Part shown: one piece after another, positions 1-8,073 of the stretch | Layout of the letters: the number at the start of each line of letters is the position of its first letter | Position numbering within the stretch: position 1 is the stretch's first letter | NCBI GenBank assembly: GCA_039029315.1 | Contig: JBCCGK010000106.1 | Coordinates: 1 to 40,363 of the forward strand | From: JBCCCJ01 sp039029315 | GTDB lineage: Bacteria; Bacteroidota; Bacteroidia; J057 | Reading direction: 5' to 3' | Length of the DNA: 40,363 bases | Translations under genes and position numbers: made by a program | Notes under the pieces: generated by a model | Told to the model about the DNA's origin: nothing | What the model saw: the letters and a program-made list of their open reading frames with translations, nothing else | The model's database searches: none

Positions 1-113
1 TGAACATTTGAGAATCAGAGTCCTGGCAACGACCTTTTAGCTACCCCGTGATTATTGTCAAAGAACCAGAATTTTTAGGAGGTATTTTTTTCTCAGACAA
101 GACTCTTTTTTGT

Positions 114-205
114 TCTCATAGTGGGGCTATGAGATGAAAAAAAGTTGAAGGATGAGGAAAAAAGACGCATACAAAAAATAAGTGGCAGATGTTCAAACAG
201 TCTCT
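114..205 (-). repeat. Dispersed repeat R1, copy A
   Basis: Read on the minus strand this matches the copies at 2253, 15914 and 40267. It starts with AGAGACTGTTTGAACATCTG, continues through a CACTTATTTTTTGTATGCGTC-like core and a second T-rich tract, and ends in a perfect 8-bp hairpin (114-121 with 127-134, 5-nt loop). The copy at 40267 ends in the same CACTATGAGAACAAA. Copy A abuts R2 copy A, which starts at 207. No reading frame is conserved among copies. The sharp 5' end resembles a transposon terminus, but no transposase is present. Confidence 0.75.
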
Positions 206-206
206 A

Positions 207-364
207 GGTAAGGGGACAAATGTATATTTGATAATCATCTTCCACCCTCTCGCTCTCCCGCCAGCGGGAGACATCAACCCACAAGGCCAGAAATCAACGA
301 TTTCCCCCTTTGGAGGCTTGGGGAGGAACAAGATCCTACAATTAATTGTGTCTCCATACTTACC
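207..364 (+). repeat. Dispersed repeat R2, copy A (MITE-like, with terminal inverted repeats)
   Basis: A non-coding element of about 158 bp. The left end (GGTAAGGGGACA) and the right end (TGTCTCCATACTTACC) are imperfect inverted repeats. The GC-rich centre holds a perfect 8-bp hairpin, TCTCCCGC-CA-GCGGGAGA (254-271), and a CCCC/GGGG inverted pair near 303-322. Related copies lie at 23549-23696 and 40042-40198. Terminal inverted repeats, small size and lack of an ORF fit a miniature inverted-repeat element. No clear target-site duplication is visible. Confidence 0.7.
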
Positions 365-488
365 ACTCACTCAAGCCTTCAAGGCAAATTGCCACAAGTT
401 TTCCGACTTACATTTCAGTTTCTCCCAAAAAACAATGCATTTTTTCAAGAATCGCAAATCAGGCGTACCTTTTCTGAAACATATCTTC

Positions 489-496
489 TAGCTTTG
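489..496 (+). promoter_or_regulatory. Possible -7 promoter element for cysE-cysM
   Basis: TAGCTTTG matches the Bacteroidota -7 consensus TAnnTTTG exactly and ends 31 nt before the cysE ATG. That is nearly the same distance as in the two stronger promoters at 8010 and 20076. No TTG is present at the expected 20-nt upstream position, so this is only a half-match. Confidence 0.4.
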
Positions 497-527
497 TGTA
501 TAGGATATTGGACCCAATTTTGTATGT

Positions 528-1367
528 ATGGAAGAATCCTTTTTGCAACAATTGTACACAGCACAACAAGAGTGCCCCACCTGCCCGCCTCGACACATTA
601 TCATTACCTTTTTTGAGGAGTTGATGGGCACCCTTTTTCCCGATTATGCCAAGAAATCTTTTGCTTCCTTTGCCAAATTTGAGTTGCATATTCTCAATTT
701 GAAGGAGGAGTTGTATGAAATCCTCTACATGGCTCCGAATCGGGAAGATATGCATACAGCCAACAAATCTGAACTATTCTTCGAACAGATTCCTGCGATC
801 TACCAGCAATTGCAACAGGATATTTCCGCCATGTATGAAGGAGATCCCGCAGCCCAGAGCAAGGCAGAAGTTGTTCGGACCTATCCTGGTTTTTATGCCA
901 TTGCGGCTTACCGTTTTGCGCATGAGTTGCACAAGCTTGATGTCAAAATCATTCCAAGAATGATCACAGAACATGCCCACAGCAAGACCGGAATAGACAT
1001 TCATCCAGCCGCACAGATCGGGGAATATTTCTGCATAGATCATGGGACAGGCATTGTGATTGGTGCAACCACACAGATTGGCAATCACGTCAAAATCTAT
1101 CAGGGAGTAACACTTGGCGCATTGAGTGTGAACAAAGAAGACGCAAAAATTAAACGACACCCAACCATTGAAGACCATGTGGTGATCTATTCTGGCGCAA
1201 CCATCCTTGGTGGAACTACGGTCATTGGCCATCATAGCATCGTCGGCGGCAATGTGTGGTTGACACAAAGTATTGCGCCACATACCAAAGTCTATTATCA
1301 ACATACCATCCAAACAGATAAACAAACTTTGTCTGACTCGATGATCCATAAATCCTATTCAGAATGA
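528..1367 (+). CDS. cysE: Serine O-acetyltransferase
   Basis: Transfers an acetyl group from acetyl-CoA to L-serine, giving O-acetylserine, the first step of cysteine synthesis in the cytoplasm. Residues 1-145 are a helical N-terminal region. From about 150 there are hexapeptide (left-handed beta-helix) repeats. The conserved active-site positions are visible: Asp157 (DIHPAA), His172 in DHGTGIVIG (matching the catalytic His158 of E. coli CysE) and His211 in RHPTIED (matching His193). The 279-residue length is normal. The ATG at 528 is used; no Shine-Dalgarno sequence is seen, as is usual in this phylum. The last four bases overlap the cysM start (ATGA), so the two enzymes are probably translationally coupled. 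Family assignment is firm; specificity for serine is inferred from the linked cysM. Confidence 0.95.
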   Translation: MEESFLQQLYTAQQECPTCPPRHIIITFFEELMGTLFPDYAKKSFASFAKFELHILNLKEELYEILYMAPNREDMHTANKSELFFEQIPAIYQQLQQDISAMYEGDPAAQSKAEVVRTYPGFYAIAAYRFAHELHKLDVKIIPRMITEHAHSKTGIDIHPAAQIGEYFCIDHGTGIVIGATTQIGNHVKIYQGVTLGALSVNKEDAKIKRHPTIEDHVVIYSGATILGGTTVIGHHSIVGGNVWLTQSIAPHTKVYYQHTIQTDKQTLSDSMIHKSYSE

Positions 1368-2242
1368 ATCTTTCCCGACTTATTGGAAATACCCCATTGG
1401 TCCAGATCCAATCCATCAATCCCAATCCCGCCGTAACAGTCTATGTCAAACTGGAGGGACAGAATCCGGGCGGCAGCGTCAAAGATCGGGCTGCCTATGG
1501 GATGATCAAGGGCGCCTTGGATCGAAAAGAGATTGCTCCGGGAGACAAACTTGTCGAAGCCACCAGTGGCAATACAGGAATCGCATTGGCGATGATCGCT
1601 CAAGCCATGGGCGTCCATATGACGCTCATCATGCCAGATACTTCCACCCCGGAGCGCATCAAGACCATGCGGGCATATGGCGCAGAGGTTATTCTGACTC
1701 CTGGCGCAAAAACCATAGAATATTCAAGAGAATTGGCAGAAGAAATGTCCAACAGTGGGGAGTATTTTATGCTCAATCAATTTGCCAATCCTGATAATTA
1801 CAAGATGCACTACCGGACCACCGGACCAGAAATCTGGCGCGATACAGAAGGGAAGATCACCCATTTTGTATCTGCAATGGGAACAACAGGAACGATCATG
1901 GGCGTCTCTCGCTACCTCAAGGAACAAAATCCCGCCGTCCAGATAGTCGGCACCCAACCAACTGATGGCTCACGCATTCCGGGCATTCGGCGCTGGTCTC
2001 CCGAATTTTTGCCCAAAATATATGAAGCTCGTCGAGTGGACAGAATCATCGATGTGAGCAGAGATCAAGCGACTGACATGACCCGACAGTTGGCCAAAAA
2101 GGAAGGAATTCTTGCCGGTATGAGCAGTGGTGGTGCACTAAGGGCGGCTCTGACAGTTGCCAGCGAGTTGGAGGAAGGGATTGTCGTCTCTATCGTATGT
2201 GATCGGGGAGATCGATATTTGAGTTCGGAATTGTTTGAGTAG
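1364..2242 (+). CDS. cysM: Cysteine synthase B (O-acetylserine sulfhydrylase)
   Basis: A PLP enzyme that converts O-acetylserine and sulfide (or thiosulfate in some CysM enzymes) to cysteine. Residues 3-12 carry the family start LIGNTPLVQI. Lys40 in NPGGSVKDR is the Schiff-base lysine, and EATSGNTGIALA (65-76) is the substrate/PLP phosphate loop. The later GIRRWSPEFLPKIYEARRVDRI stretch resembles CysM more than CysK, and 292 residues is the usual CysM length. It follows cysE with a 4-bp overlap and is followed within 11 bp by repeat R1. Choice of sulfur donor cannot be read from the sequence. Confidence 0.94.
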   Translation: MNLSRLIGNTPLVQIQSINPNPAVTVYVKLEGQNPGGSVKDRAAYGMIKGALDRKEIAPGDKLVEATSGNTGIALAMIAQAMGVHMTLIMPDTSTPERIKTMRAYGAEVILTPGAKTIEYSRELAEEMSNSGEYFMLNQFANPDNYKMHYRTTGPEIWRDTEGKITHFVSAMGTTGTIMGVSRYLKEQNPAVQIVGTQPTDGSRIPGIRRWSPEFLPKIYEARRVDRIIDVSRDQATDMTRQLAKKEGILAGMSSGGALRAALTVASELEEGIVVSIVCDRGDRYLSSELFE

Positions 2243-2252
2243 CCCAGACCAT

Positions 2253-2350
2253 AGAGACTGTTTGAACATCTGTCACTTATTTTTTTTATGCGTCTTTTTT
2301 CCTCATCCGGCGGCTTTTTTTGTTCCTACAGCTTATACAGGAAGTAGGAA
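2253..2350 (+). repeat. Dispersed repeat R1, copy B
   Basis: Starts AGAGACTGTTTGAACATC 11 bp after the cysM stop and lies in the gap between two convergent genes. Two T-tracts (near 2281 and 2316) precede a 7-bp hairpin, TTCCTAC (2323-2329) with GTAGGAA (2344-2350). That hairpin differs in sequence from the one ending copy A but sits at the equivalent place. Its position suggests it now lies in the 3' end of the cysE-cysM transcript and may act as a terminator; this is inference. Confidence 0.75.
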
Positions 2351-2363
2351 AGGGAAGCAGGTT

Positions 2364-4367
2364 CTATTTGCTTTTCTTCAAAAGCATCAAGCCTACTTGC
2401 CCGCCAATCCATGCCTGAGCCTGGACATTGGAGAAATTCCAGCTCGCCATGCTTTCATTTGTGGCTAGTTCAGAGAGATATGCGCCGGTATCTGGATCTC
2501 GATAGTTGGATATATGTAGATTGAAGGTTGGGCCAACGCTTACTTGCAGGCGCTTCGTCAAGGGATAGGCATAGGCCAACTGAAACTGGCTTAATAGATT
2601 CAGGTCTGTAATCAGCTGCCGGTCCTGATGGATTTGCCAAGCCATCAATTCTCCATGAATGTATGATTTCTTGAAAACTTTGATGGCAGTCCCCAACCCA
2701 TATCCGTACCCCCAGACAAGCGTTTGGGAGGTAGGTTTCATTCCGGCGGAGAAGATGTTGTATAGTCTGTGATTACCTGTTTTCAATCGCAAGGAAAGGG
2801 GAAAAGCCATGCTCGCATTGAGTTCCAGGCCATTGTGTCCGTTTCTGATAATATTCACCAACCCAATGGGGATTCCTTGCAGGCTATCGCTCACATTGAC
2901 CAAGCCAATCTGTATCCCTTTCCCTTTTTTGGCAATGTTGAACAAACTGGAGATTTGGGTCCCCTGAAAATCTCCAGTACTGATATTGAATAAACCCGCA
3001 ACTTGTCCTCCTGTTAAGGTCTGACCAATATTGAATAGACCACCGAGTTGTAAGCCGTTCACTCTCCCTTCCGAGTTCCCCATGCTCACATTTGCGAGCC
3101 CAGCGATTTGTACGCCGTCTAGTTCTTTGCCCCAGTTGGCAAAGCCTGCTATTTGCCAGCCCTTCACAGCTCCCACACACACATTGGCGAAGCCGCTGAG
3201 TTGCGCCCCATACAGCTCCCCTGCTGCGACATTCAGCATTCCTGTGACTTGCGCCCCATACAATCTTCCTTTGAGCACATTGTTGACCGGAGATAGCTGT
3301 ACCCCATGCAAACTGTCTGCCCAATTGTTGAAGCCCGCGATTTGGGCGCCATAGACAGACTTTTTGTTGACATTGAAGATGCCAGCGATTTGTACGCCTG
3401 CCAGATTACCGCCGACTGCATTGCCAACACCAGCCGCCTGAATTCCTGCTACACCATGCCGATCAATATTCAGGATTCCCCCCACCTCCACGCCTTTCAA
3501 TCCAGTAGTGTATCCTGCAAACAGATTAAAGGAAAACCGATTGAATTTTCGCCCAAAAAATTTATGAGTTCCGAGGGTAGGAATAATAGAAAACTGACCC
3601 AAGTGTGTGTCCAAACTATCTTCGCTCACAGAATTGACTAAGGTGGAATCTGCAACGAACCAGGAGACCATGGCTACATCAGCCAGGGGGTTGATCGTAT
3701 CTGCACTGGCAAGGAAAAAGGACTGAGGAGCGACTTTCTTGACGGTTCTGGGCTGCAAATACACCTTGATGCTGGTGTCCTGTCGCCTCATTTGCATCTC
3801 AATGTTTTGGGCAATATACAATCGATGCTTGACGCTAAGACTGATGCGTCTTCTGTGTGGAGAGGTTCGAAGCCTGAATGCCCCCTTCTCATTGGTTACA
3901 GCTGCTTTTCCCTGATAAATTTCATAGATACTCGCATGTGCCAGCTTTCTCCCACTTTCTGCATCAAAAATATAGCCGATGATACGTTTCTCCTTGGGCG
4001 GACTAGGTAGGGTACGCGCAACCTCCGAAGGGGGCAGACTGATCCTCTCAGGTTCGGTTTGAATCCGCACCCGATTGAGAATGACATGGCTTCCGATTTC
4101 CTTGTACTGGATCGAAGGATCATTGATCACATGGTCCAGGGCCTTTCTGGTGCTGACTGAATTGAGGTGGACTGTCATGACCCGATCCAGATCCAGCAAG
4201 GCGGGATTGTATGAAAAATAAAATTCCCCTGTTTCACTGATTTCCTGCAAGACTTCTTCCAGACTTTGGTCAGTGATGTGAACCGTAATGGTCTGATTCA
4301 GAATGGAAGATTGAGCCAATCCGCTAAGACTAGCCAGACAACACAAAATCAGGTAGAAGTGTTTCAT
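2364..4367 (-). CDS. STN and carboxypeptidase-regulatory-like domain protein with LA_2272-type surface repeats
   Basis: A predicted exported outer-membrane protein of 667 residues. The ATG at 4367 is chosen because it gives a clean signal peptide (ending near SGLAQ) and forms a TAATG stop-start overlap with fecR; an in-frame ATG lies 7 codons upstream. Residues about 25-98 form an STN domain (secretin/TonB short N-terminal domain, as in FecA-like transducers). Residues about 130-205 form a carboxypeptidase-regulatory-like beta-sandwich. Residues about 286-509 hold roughly 12 tandem 20-residue units of the form GxQ(I/L)xGxxNxx, as in LA_2272-type surface repeats. The C-terminus has alternating amphipathic beta-strands suggestive of a small barrel. 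There is no TonB plug or large barrel, although the gene occupies the place of the receptor next to fecR and the sigma gene. It probably signals to FecR through the STN domain; the ligand is unknown. Confidence 0.8.
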   Translation of the reverse strand: MKHFYLILCCLASLSGLAQSSILNQTITVHITDQSLEEVLQEISETGEFYFSYNPALLDLDRVMTVHLNSVSTRKALDHVINDPSIQYKEIGSHVILNRVRIQTEPERISLPPSEVARTLPSPPKEKRIIGYIFDAESGRKLAHASIYEIYQGKAAVTNEKGAFRLRTSPHRRRISLSVKHRLYIAQNIEMQMRRQDTSIKVYLQPRTVKKVAPQSFFLASADTINPLADVAMVSWFVADSTLVNSVSEDSLDTHLGQFSIIPTLGTHKFFGRKFNRFSFNLFAGYTTGLKGVEVGGILNIDRHGVAGIQAAGVGNAVGGNLAGVQIAGIFNVNKKSVYGAQIAGFNNWADSLHGVQLSPVNNVLKGRLYGAQVTGMLNVAAGELYGAQLSGFANVCVGAVKGWQIAGFANWGKELDGVQIAGLANVSMGNSEGRVNGLQLGGLFNIGQTLTGGQVAGLFNISTGDFQGTQISSLFNIAKKGKGIQIGLVNVSDSLQGIPIGLVNIIRNGHNGLELNASMAFPLSLRLKTGNHRLYNIFSAGMKPTSQTLVWGYGYGLGTAIKVFKKSYIHGELMAWQIHQDRQLITDLNLLSQFQLAYAYPLTKRLQVSVGPTFNLHISNYRDPDTGAYLSELATNESMASWNFSNVQAQAWIGGQVGLMLLKKSK

Positions 4368-5386
4368 TAGGTACAGGAATTGGTCCACATGAGATATCCG
4401 TTACCGGTCTTCTGAATATGATAGCCCATTGCTTCTGAAATAAGCGTCAGGATTTCTTCCAAAGATTGTCCATTATATTGTCCAGAATACTCACAGTCCT
4501 GTTCGTCTTTGGATGTAAAGCGAATCTCTACCCCATAGGCATCTGACAGGGTTTTTACTACTTGAGACATAGGTGCACGAACAAAATGAAAGGTCTTTGG
4601 CACCCAGGCATCCACGGCTTCCTGAGGAGGGGAGATCGCAACAACAGCCGATTGCTCATGATCGTGTTTGGCAGCCATGCCTCGTTCAAGTATTATGGAA
4701 TTTTCCTTAGTTTGATCCTTGTCCCGTACCGCCACAATGCCTGTTTTCACCACCACTTCTGTTGCTTTCTCCTCTGCAAGTGCCCGGACCAGAAAGGAAG
4801 TTCCAATCACCTCAATGAGGGTCTGATTGGTCTCAATCACAAAGGGATGCAGGCTGTCTTTGGCAATATCAAAAAACGCTTCTCCTTCCAGCTCCACTCG
4901 TCTTATGTCTTCTGAAAAAGCGGGTGGATAGGTCAAGATTGCCCCGGCTTTGAGATGAACGACAGAGCCGTCTGCCAGTTCCTGCCTGAGGGGTTCTGAA
5001 GATTGATTGACAAGCATTTTTCGTTCGACCTGTCCCTCTTCCTGAAGCAAGGCCCAGATTCCGGCAATACTGGCAATGCCCACCAGAATCACAGCGGCTA
5101 TTCGCATCCAGTTATTTCGCCAACCAGATTGCATGTGGGTTATGGAGGCAGAACTGATCCCGACTCTCTTCTGGAATCGGTCCCATGCTACATCTGCTTT
5201 TTTTATTTCAGCTTCATCCATTTGCTCCATCATGCCCCAGACTTGTCGCATCTCGGCCAAATATTGATGGTTCTCATCCGACGCATTCTTCCATGCCTCG
5301 ATGATCCGCCCCTCTGCTTCGGAATGCTCCTGAGCCAGATATTTGATGAGTAACTCATCCGTGATATGTTCGGATTCTCTCTTCAT
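4367..5386 (-). CDS. FecR family anti-sigma factor
   Basis: A 339-residue inner-membrane regulator of the adjacent ECF sigma factor. Residues 1-75 are the cytoplasmic sigma-binding part. One transmembrane helix lies at about 94-114. A periplasmic FecR domain follows at about 130-230 (LADGSVVHLKAGA, VELEGEAFFDI, FVIETNQTLIEVIGTSFLV). A C-terminal domain of the DUF4974 type (about 265-335, FHFVRAPMSQVVKTLSDAYG) normally contacts the STN domain of a partner. The stop overlaps the start of the downstream STN gene by one base, so the two are co-translated. The sigma gene is 113 bp upstream on the same strand. Confidence 0.92.
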   Translation of the reverse strand: MKRESEHITDELLIKYLAQEHSEAEGRIIEAWKNASDENHQYLAEMRQVWGMMEQMDEAEIKKADVAWDRFQKRVGISSASITHMQSGWRNNWMRIAAVILVGIASIAGIWALLQEEGQVERKMLVNQSSEPLRQELADGSVVHLKAGAILTYPPAFSEDIRRVELEGEAFFDIAKDSLHPFVIETNQTLIEVIGTSFLVRALAEEKATEVVVKTGIVAVRDKDQTKENSIILERGMAAKHDHEQSAVVAISPPQEAVDAWVPKTFHFVRAPMSQVVKTLSDAYGVEIRFTSKDEQDCEYSGQYNGQSLEEILTLISEAMGYHIQKTGNGYLMWTNSCT

Positions 5387-5499
5387 TGATGGTCCTTATC
5401 TCCATGACAATTCAAGGATTGTTTTACCCTTACTGCCTTTCCCCAAAAAAATATTTCTTCATGCAACATCTGATAGTTTCTTAAGTCCTTAACAGCTTA

Positions 5500-6045
5500 T
5501 CAGCGAAAAAAATCAGCCATAATCAGCAACAGCAGGGGCAGATGATCTTTCAAATATACCCGCATACGCCGCATAGCCTTGGCCATTTGTGCTTCCACTG
5601 TCTTTTGTGAAATTCCCAACTTCTCTGCGATCTCCCGGTACTTGAATCCTTCCAACCGATTCATTCGAAAAACCTTCGCACACTGCTTTGGCAAGGAGGC
5701 GATTCCCTCCATTATGCTTTCCTTGATATCCACTTCTATCATGCTGTCAGTCTCATCTACCTGAAATTCCGCACGGTTGGCTTCCACATGCGTACGGTAG
5801 GTCTCACGCACCTTTTGGTGCTTGATGAGATTCAGACAATGATTGTGAACCGCTCTAAACAAATAAGATTTGAGCGAAGATTGGATATTGATGGTTGAGC
5901 GTTTTTCCCACAACTGCGCAAATACTTCCTGCACCACTTCATCAGCCTGTGCCGGATCATCCACATACCTGAGGGCATAGGCATGCAAGCCGGAATAATA
6001 GGTCTTAAACAAGACCTCAAAAGAAGCCTCGCTTTGAAAGTTCAT
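5500..6045 (-). CDS. ECF RNA polymerase sigma factor (FecI-like, Bacteroidota sigma-70 expansion family)
   Basis: An extracytoplasmic-function sigma factor of 181 residues. Region 2 includes LFKTYYSGLHAYALRYV and AQADEVVQEVFAQLWEKR. Region 4 is the helix-turn-helix with YREIAEKLGISQKTVEAQM near the C-terminus. The ATG at 6045 is preferred over an in-frame TTG eight codons upstream (6069). With the following fecR and STN genes it forms a cell-surface signalling group: an outer-membrane signal is passed to FecR, which releases or activates the sigma factor. The C-terminal tail (PLLLLIMADFF) is unusually hydrophobic. Its target promoters are not evident here. Confidence 0.93.
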   Translation of the reverse strand: MNFQSEASFEVLFKTYYSGLHAYALRYVDDPAQADEVVQEVFAQLWEKRSTINIQSSLKSYLFRAVHNHCLNLIKHQKVRETYRTHVEANRAEFQVDETDSMIEVDIKESIMEGIASLPKQCAKVFRMNRLEGFKYREIAEKLGISQKTVEAQMAKAMRRMRVYLKDHLPLLLLIMADFFR

Positions 6046-6170
6046 CGATTCAGGAGTGTTGTGGACCAAAGGCTTGATCTAGGGTATTTCAGATTCAAGG
6101 TAGGCATTTTTGACAGAAGTTCCCTCAATCACCTAGCACGAAACAAGCCAGACTCCAAAAAAATAGCGTC

Positions 6171-6407
6171 TCACTGTTCGCTGACTTCACTGCCTGCCAT
6201 CATCAAGAAAGCTCCTCCAATGATGATTGCGAGAAAATGAACAACGGTAAATAGATACACCTGTCCAATTGATTCAAAGGTCAAACCAGGAAGATGGGCA
6301 GAGCCATCCCAGCCGATGATGAACACAATACCGATAAGAAAGTTAAGAATTCCGATGGCGATAGATCCCAAACCTGCCACCTTGACTAATTGCATGAGTG
6401 ATTCCAT
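6171..6407 (-). CDS. Small two-helix membrane protein, unknown function
   Basis: A 78-residue protein with two hydrophobic helices (about 8-33 and 50-70) separated by a short loop, GWDGSAHLPGLTFESIG. No family is recognised. It is supported as a real gene by its coherent membrane-protein composition, by an exact TAnnTTTG -7 element (6435-6442) 28 nt before the ATG, and by its same-strand place after talC. It could be a small inner-membrane protein of general envelope function; nothing in the sequence says more. Confidence 0.65.
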   Translation of the reverse strand: MESLMQLVKVAGLGSIAIGILNFLIGIVFIIGWDGSAHLPGLTFESIGQVYLFTVVHFLAIIIGGAFLMMAGSEVSEQ

Positions 6408-6434
6408 TTCTGAGAATGCTAAGTTAATTCAAGG

Positions 6435-6442
6435 CAAAGATA
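6435..6442 (-). promoter_or_regulatory. Possible -7 promoter element for the small membrane protein
   Basis: On the minus strand this reads TATCTTTG, an exact TAnnTTTG match, 28 nt upstream of the ATG at 6407. A TTTG lies upstream but only 15 nt away, closer than the usual 19-21 nt. It falls in the 68-bp gap after talC, so the small gene could be transcribed independently. Confidence 0.4.
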
Positions 6443-6475
6443 GCAATTTCAGATGATCAAATTGACATCCAGAGA

Positions 6476-7132
6476 TCAAGGATTTCCCTTTCTATAATCT
6501 GCGAGAAATTTTTCCAGTCCTATATCCGTAAGGGGATGTTTCAACAAACTCATGATTACCTTGAGCGGACAGGTTGCCACATCTGCTCCTACTTCCGCAC
6601 ACTTGATCAGGTGCATATTGTGCCGAATGGAAGCAGCCAGAATTTCGGTATCAAAATCGTAATTCTCATAGATCAAAGCGATTTGCTCAATCAACTCCAG
6701 ACCATCGAAGGAAATGTCGTCCAATCTTCCAATGAATGGAGAAACGTAAGAAGCCCCGGCTTTTGCGGCAAGAAGTGCCTGACCAGCATTAAAAATCAAC
6801 GTGCAATTGGTTCGAATACCTGCGTCTGTCAGATGTCGAATCGCTTTGACCCCATCCTTGATCATCGGAATTTTGACGACAATTTTGTTATCTATCTGTG
6901 CCAGTTCCTTCCCCTCTTTGATCATTCCATCAAAGTCTACGGAGATAACCTCTGCGCTGACATTGTTGTCCACGATATTACAAATGGCCTTGTAGTGGGC
7001 AATGATATTGTCCTTTCCTGTTATTCCTTCTTTTGCCATGAGGGAAGGATTGGTTGTCACGCCATCCAAAATTCCGAGATCATAGGCTTCCTGAATATCG
7101 GAAAGGTTTGCTGTGTCAATAAAGAATTTCAT
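6476..7132 (-). CDS. tal: Transaldolase, TalC / fructose-6-phosphate aldolase-like subfamily
   Basis: A cytoplasmic class I aldolase-type TIM barrel of 218 residues, the short TalC/FSA form rather than the roughly 320-residue TalB form. It starts MKFFIDTANL; GVTTNPSLMAKEG (24-36) is the typical phosphate-site motif. Lys87 in VVKIPM is the Schiff-base lysine, equivalent to Lys85 of E. coli FSA. TNCTLIFNAGQALLAAKAGA and SPFIGRLDD follow in the expected order. It probably acts in the non-oxidative pentose phosphate pathway by moving a dihydroxyacetone unit. Transaldolase versus F6P aldolase activity cannot be settled by eye. Confidence 0.94.
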   Translation of the reverse strand: MKFFIDTANLSDIQEAYDLGILDGVTTNPSLMAKEGITGKDNIIAHYKAICNIVDNNVSAEVISVDFDGMIKEGKELAQIDNKIVVKIPMIKDGVKAIRHLTDAGIRTNCTLIFNAGQALLAAKAGASYVSPFIGRLDDISFDGLELIEQIALIYENYDFDTEILAASIRHNMHLIKCAEVGADVATCPLKVIMSLLKHPLTDIGLEKFLADYRKGNP

Positions 7133-7252
7133 GAATGATCATCTTTTGATAAAAATGTGCACAAAGAATCGGGTTTGTCAAAGCAATTCTCCAAGCTACA
7201 TTATTTTGAGCATCCACAAAACACCTGTGCCAAAAGCCATCCGGCAGCTAGC

Positions 7253-7678
7253 CTAATAGGAATAGAGCAGTTGCTCTTCTACGCCTTCCAACATAAGGAC
7301 AATTTCCGATTGTCCTTCGAGCTGCAAAGGACTGATATCAAAAGAATGCTCGGAGGAGATCAAGGCCTTACATGCATCATTGTGAGTATCTAAGACCAGT
7401 TTTATCGCTCTTTGAGGCGGGAGGGAATAATTGACAGTGTTGCGGTCTAACAAGGAGAAGTCATGGTCTTTGCAGCCACCGCCTCTGGACACGGTCAGTG
7501 TCAAGCAATGATCCTCTATCACAGCCTCTAATATGGTAAATGGATCGGACTTCGCCCGCTCATACTGGTTTTCACTGATCCTTACAGCTTGGTCACATAC
7601 TGAATCGGGCAATGGTAGCGGTCTCTGACAGGAAAATATAAGACAGATTCCACAGAGCAAAAGGGTTAGATATCTCAT
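7253..7678 (-). CDS. Hypothetical lipoprotein
   Basis: A 141-residue protein with a type II signal peptide. A hydrophobic stretch (LTLLLCGICLIF) ends in a lipobox with Cys17 (IFSC). The mature part has a VSRGGGCKDHDFSL motif and a later THNDACKALISSEHSFDISPL motif, so there are paired cysteines in a probable small beta domain. Similar lipoproteins seem common in Bacteroidota, but I know no function for them. It is on the same strand as talC and 120 bp upstream of it; the two may not share a transcript. Confidence 0.75.
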   Translation of the reverse strand: MRYLTLLLCGICLIFSCQRPLPLPDSVCDQAVRISENQYERAKSDPFTILEAVIEDHCLTLTVSRGGGCKDHDFSLLDRNTVNYSLPPQRAIKLVLDTHNDACKALISSEHSFDISPLQLEGQSEIVLMLEGVEEQLLYSY

Positions 7679-8009
7679 ACAACAGAATTATTGGGTTCTA
7701 TTCACAAGACGAAAAAGAAAGAAAAACGCTGGACATAATTCTGGTAGGCAGGTAGAGACTTGGAAGAAAAGCTGCCTGTTCACTTCCTTACAGAGTCTGA
7801 GAATATATCAATCTCAGAGGATAAGCGCCAATTTTCCTTTCCTCTACATGACACATCTCCTGATGAATTCAGAGAATCAACAACCTTTTTCCCTCACACA
7901 GATTGTCTTAAGTGATTGAGCCAAACCAGTATGCAGATCCAAGCATGTTTATTCACCGAGATGCCCTGCTCTACCTCCTGATTGTTAACACAAAGAGAAT
8001 CATGCTTCC
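7679..8009. other. Intergenic region between divergent genes
   Basis: The gap between the lipoprotein gene (minus) and the TonB receptor gene (plus). An in-frame GTG at 7912 extends the receptor frame upstream, but the promoter at 8010-8040 lies downstream of that codon, so the extension is probably untranslated. No RNA gene, repeat or other ORF is convincing here. Confidence 0.5.
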
Positions 8010-8040
8010 TTGTCAGAACAGGGGAATCTTCCTAGCTTTG
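8010..8040 (+). promoter_or_regulatory. Promoter of the TonB-dependent receptor gene
   Basis: TTG (8010-8012), exactly 20 nt, then TAGCTTTG (8033-8040): a full match to the Bacteroidota primary-sigma promoter. Transcription should start near 8046, giving a leader of about 27 nt before the ATG at 8074. This decides against the upstream GTG at 7912. Confidence 0.7.
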
Positions 8041-8073
8041 CCATCGAACAAACAGCCCCATTTAACCGAAAAG

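Noticed and set aside
189..755. Overlapping ORFs upstream of and into cysE on both strands
   Set aside because: They run through R1/R2 repeat DNA or are antisense to cysE, have no recognisable domains and no start signals.
2884..3354. ORFs in other frames within the surface-repeat gene
   Set aside because: The periodic codons of the 20-residue repeats keep other frames open; compositions are unnatural (Arg/Trp/Cys-rich or Pro/Cys-rich).
6536..7138. 200-residue plus-strand ORF
   Set aside because: Entirely antisense to the well-supported transaldolase gene; no domain.
7912..8073. N-terminal extension of the TonB receptor from a GTG
   Set aside because: It places the signal peptide internally and lies upstream of or across the consensus promoter at 8010-8040.
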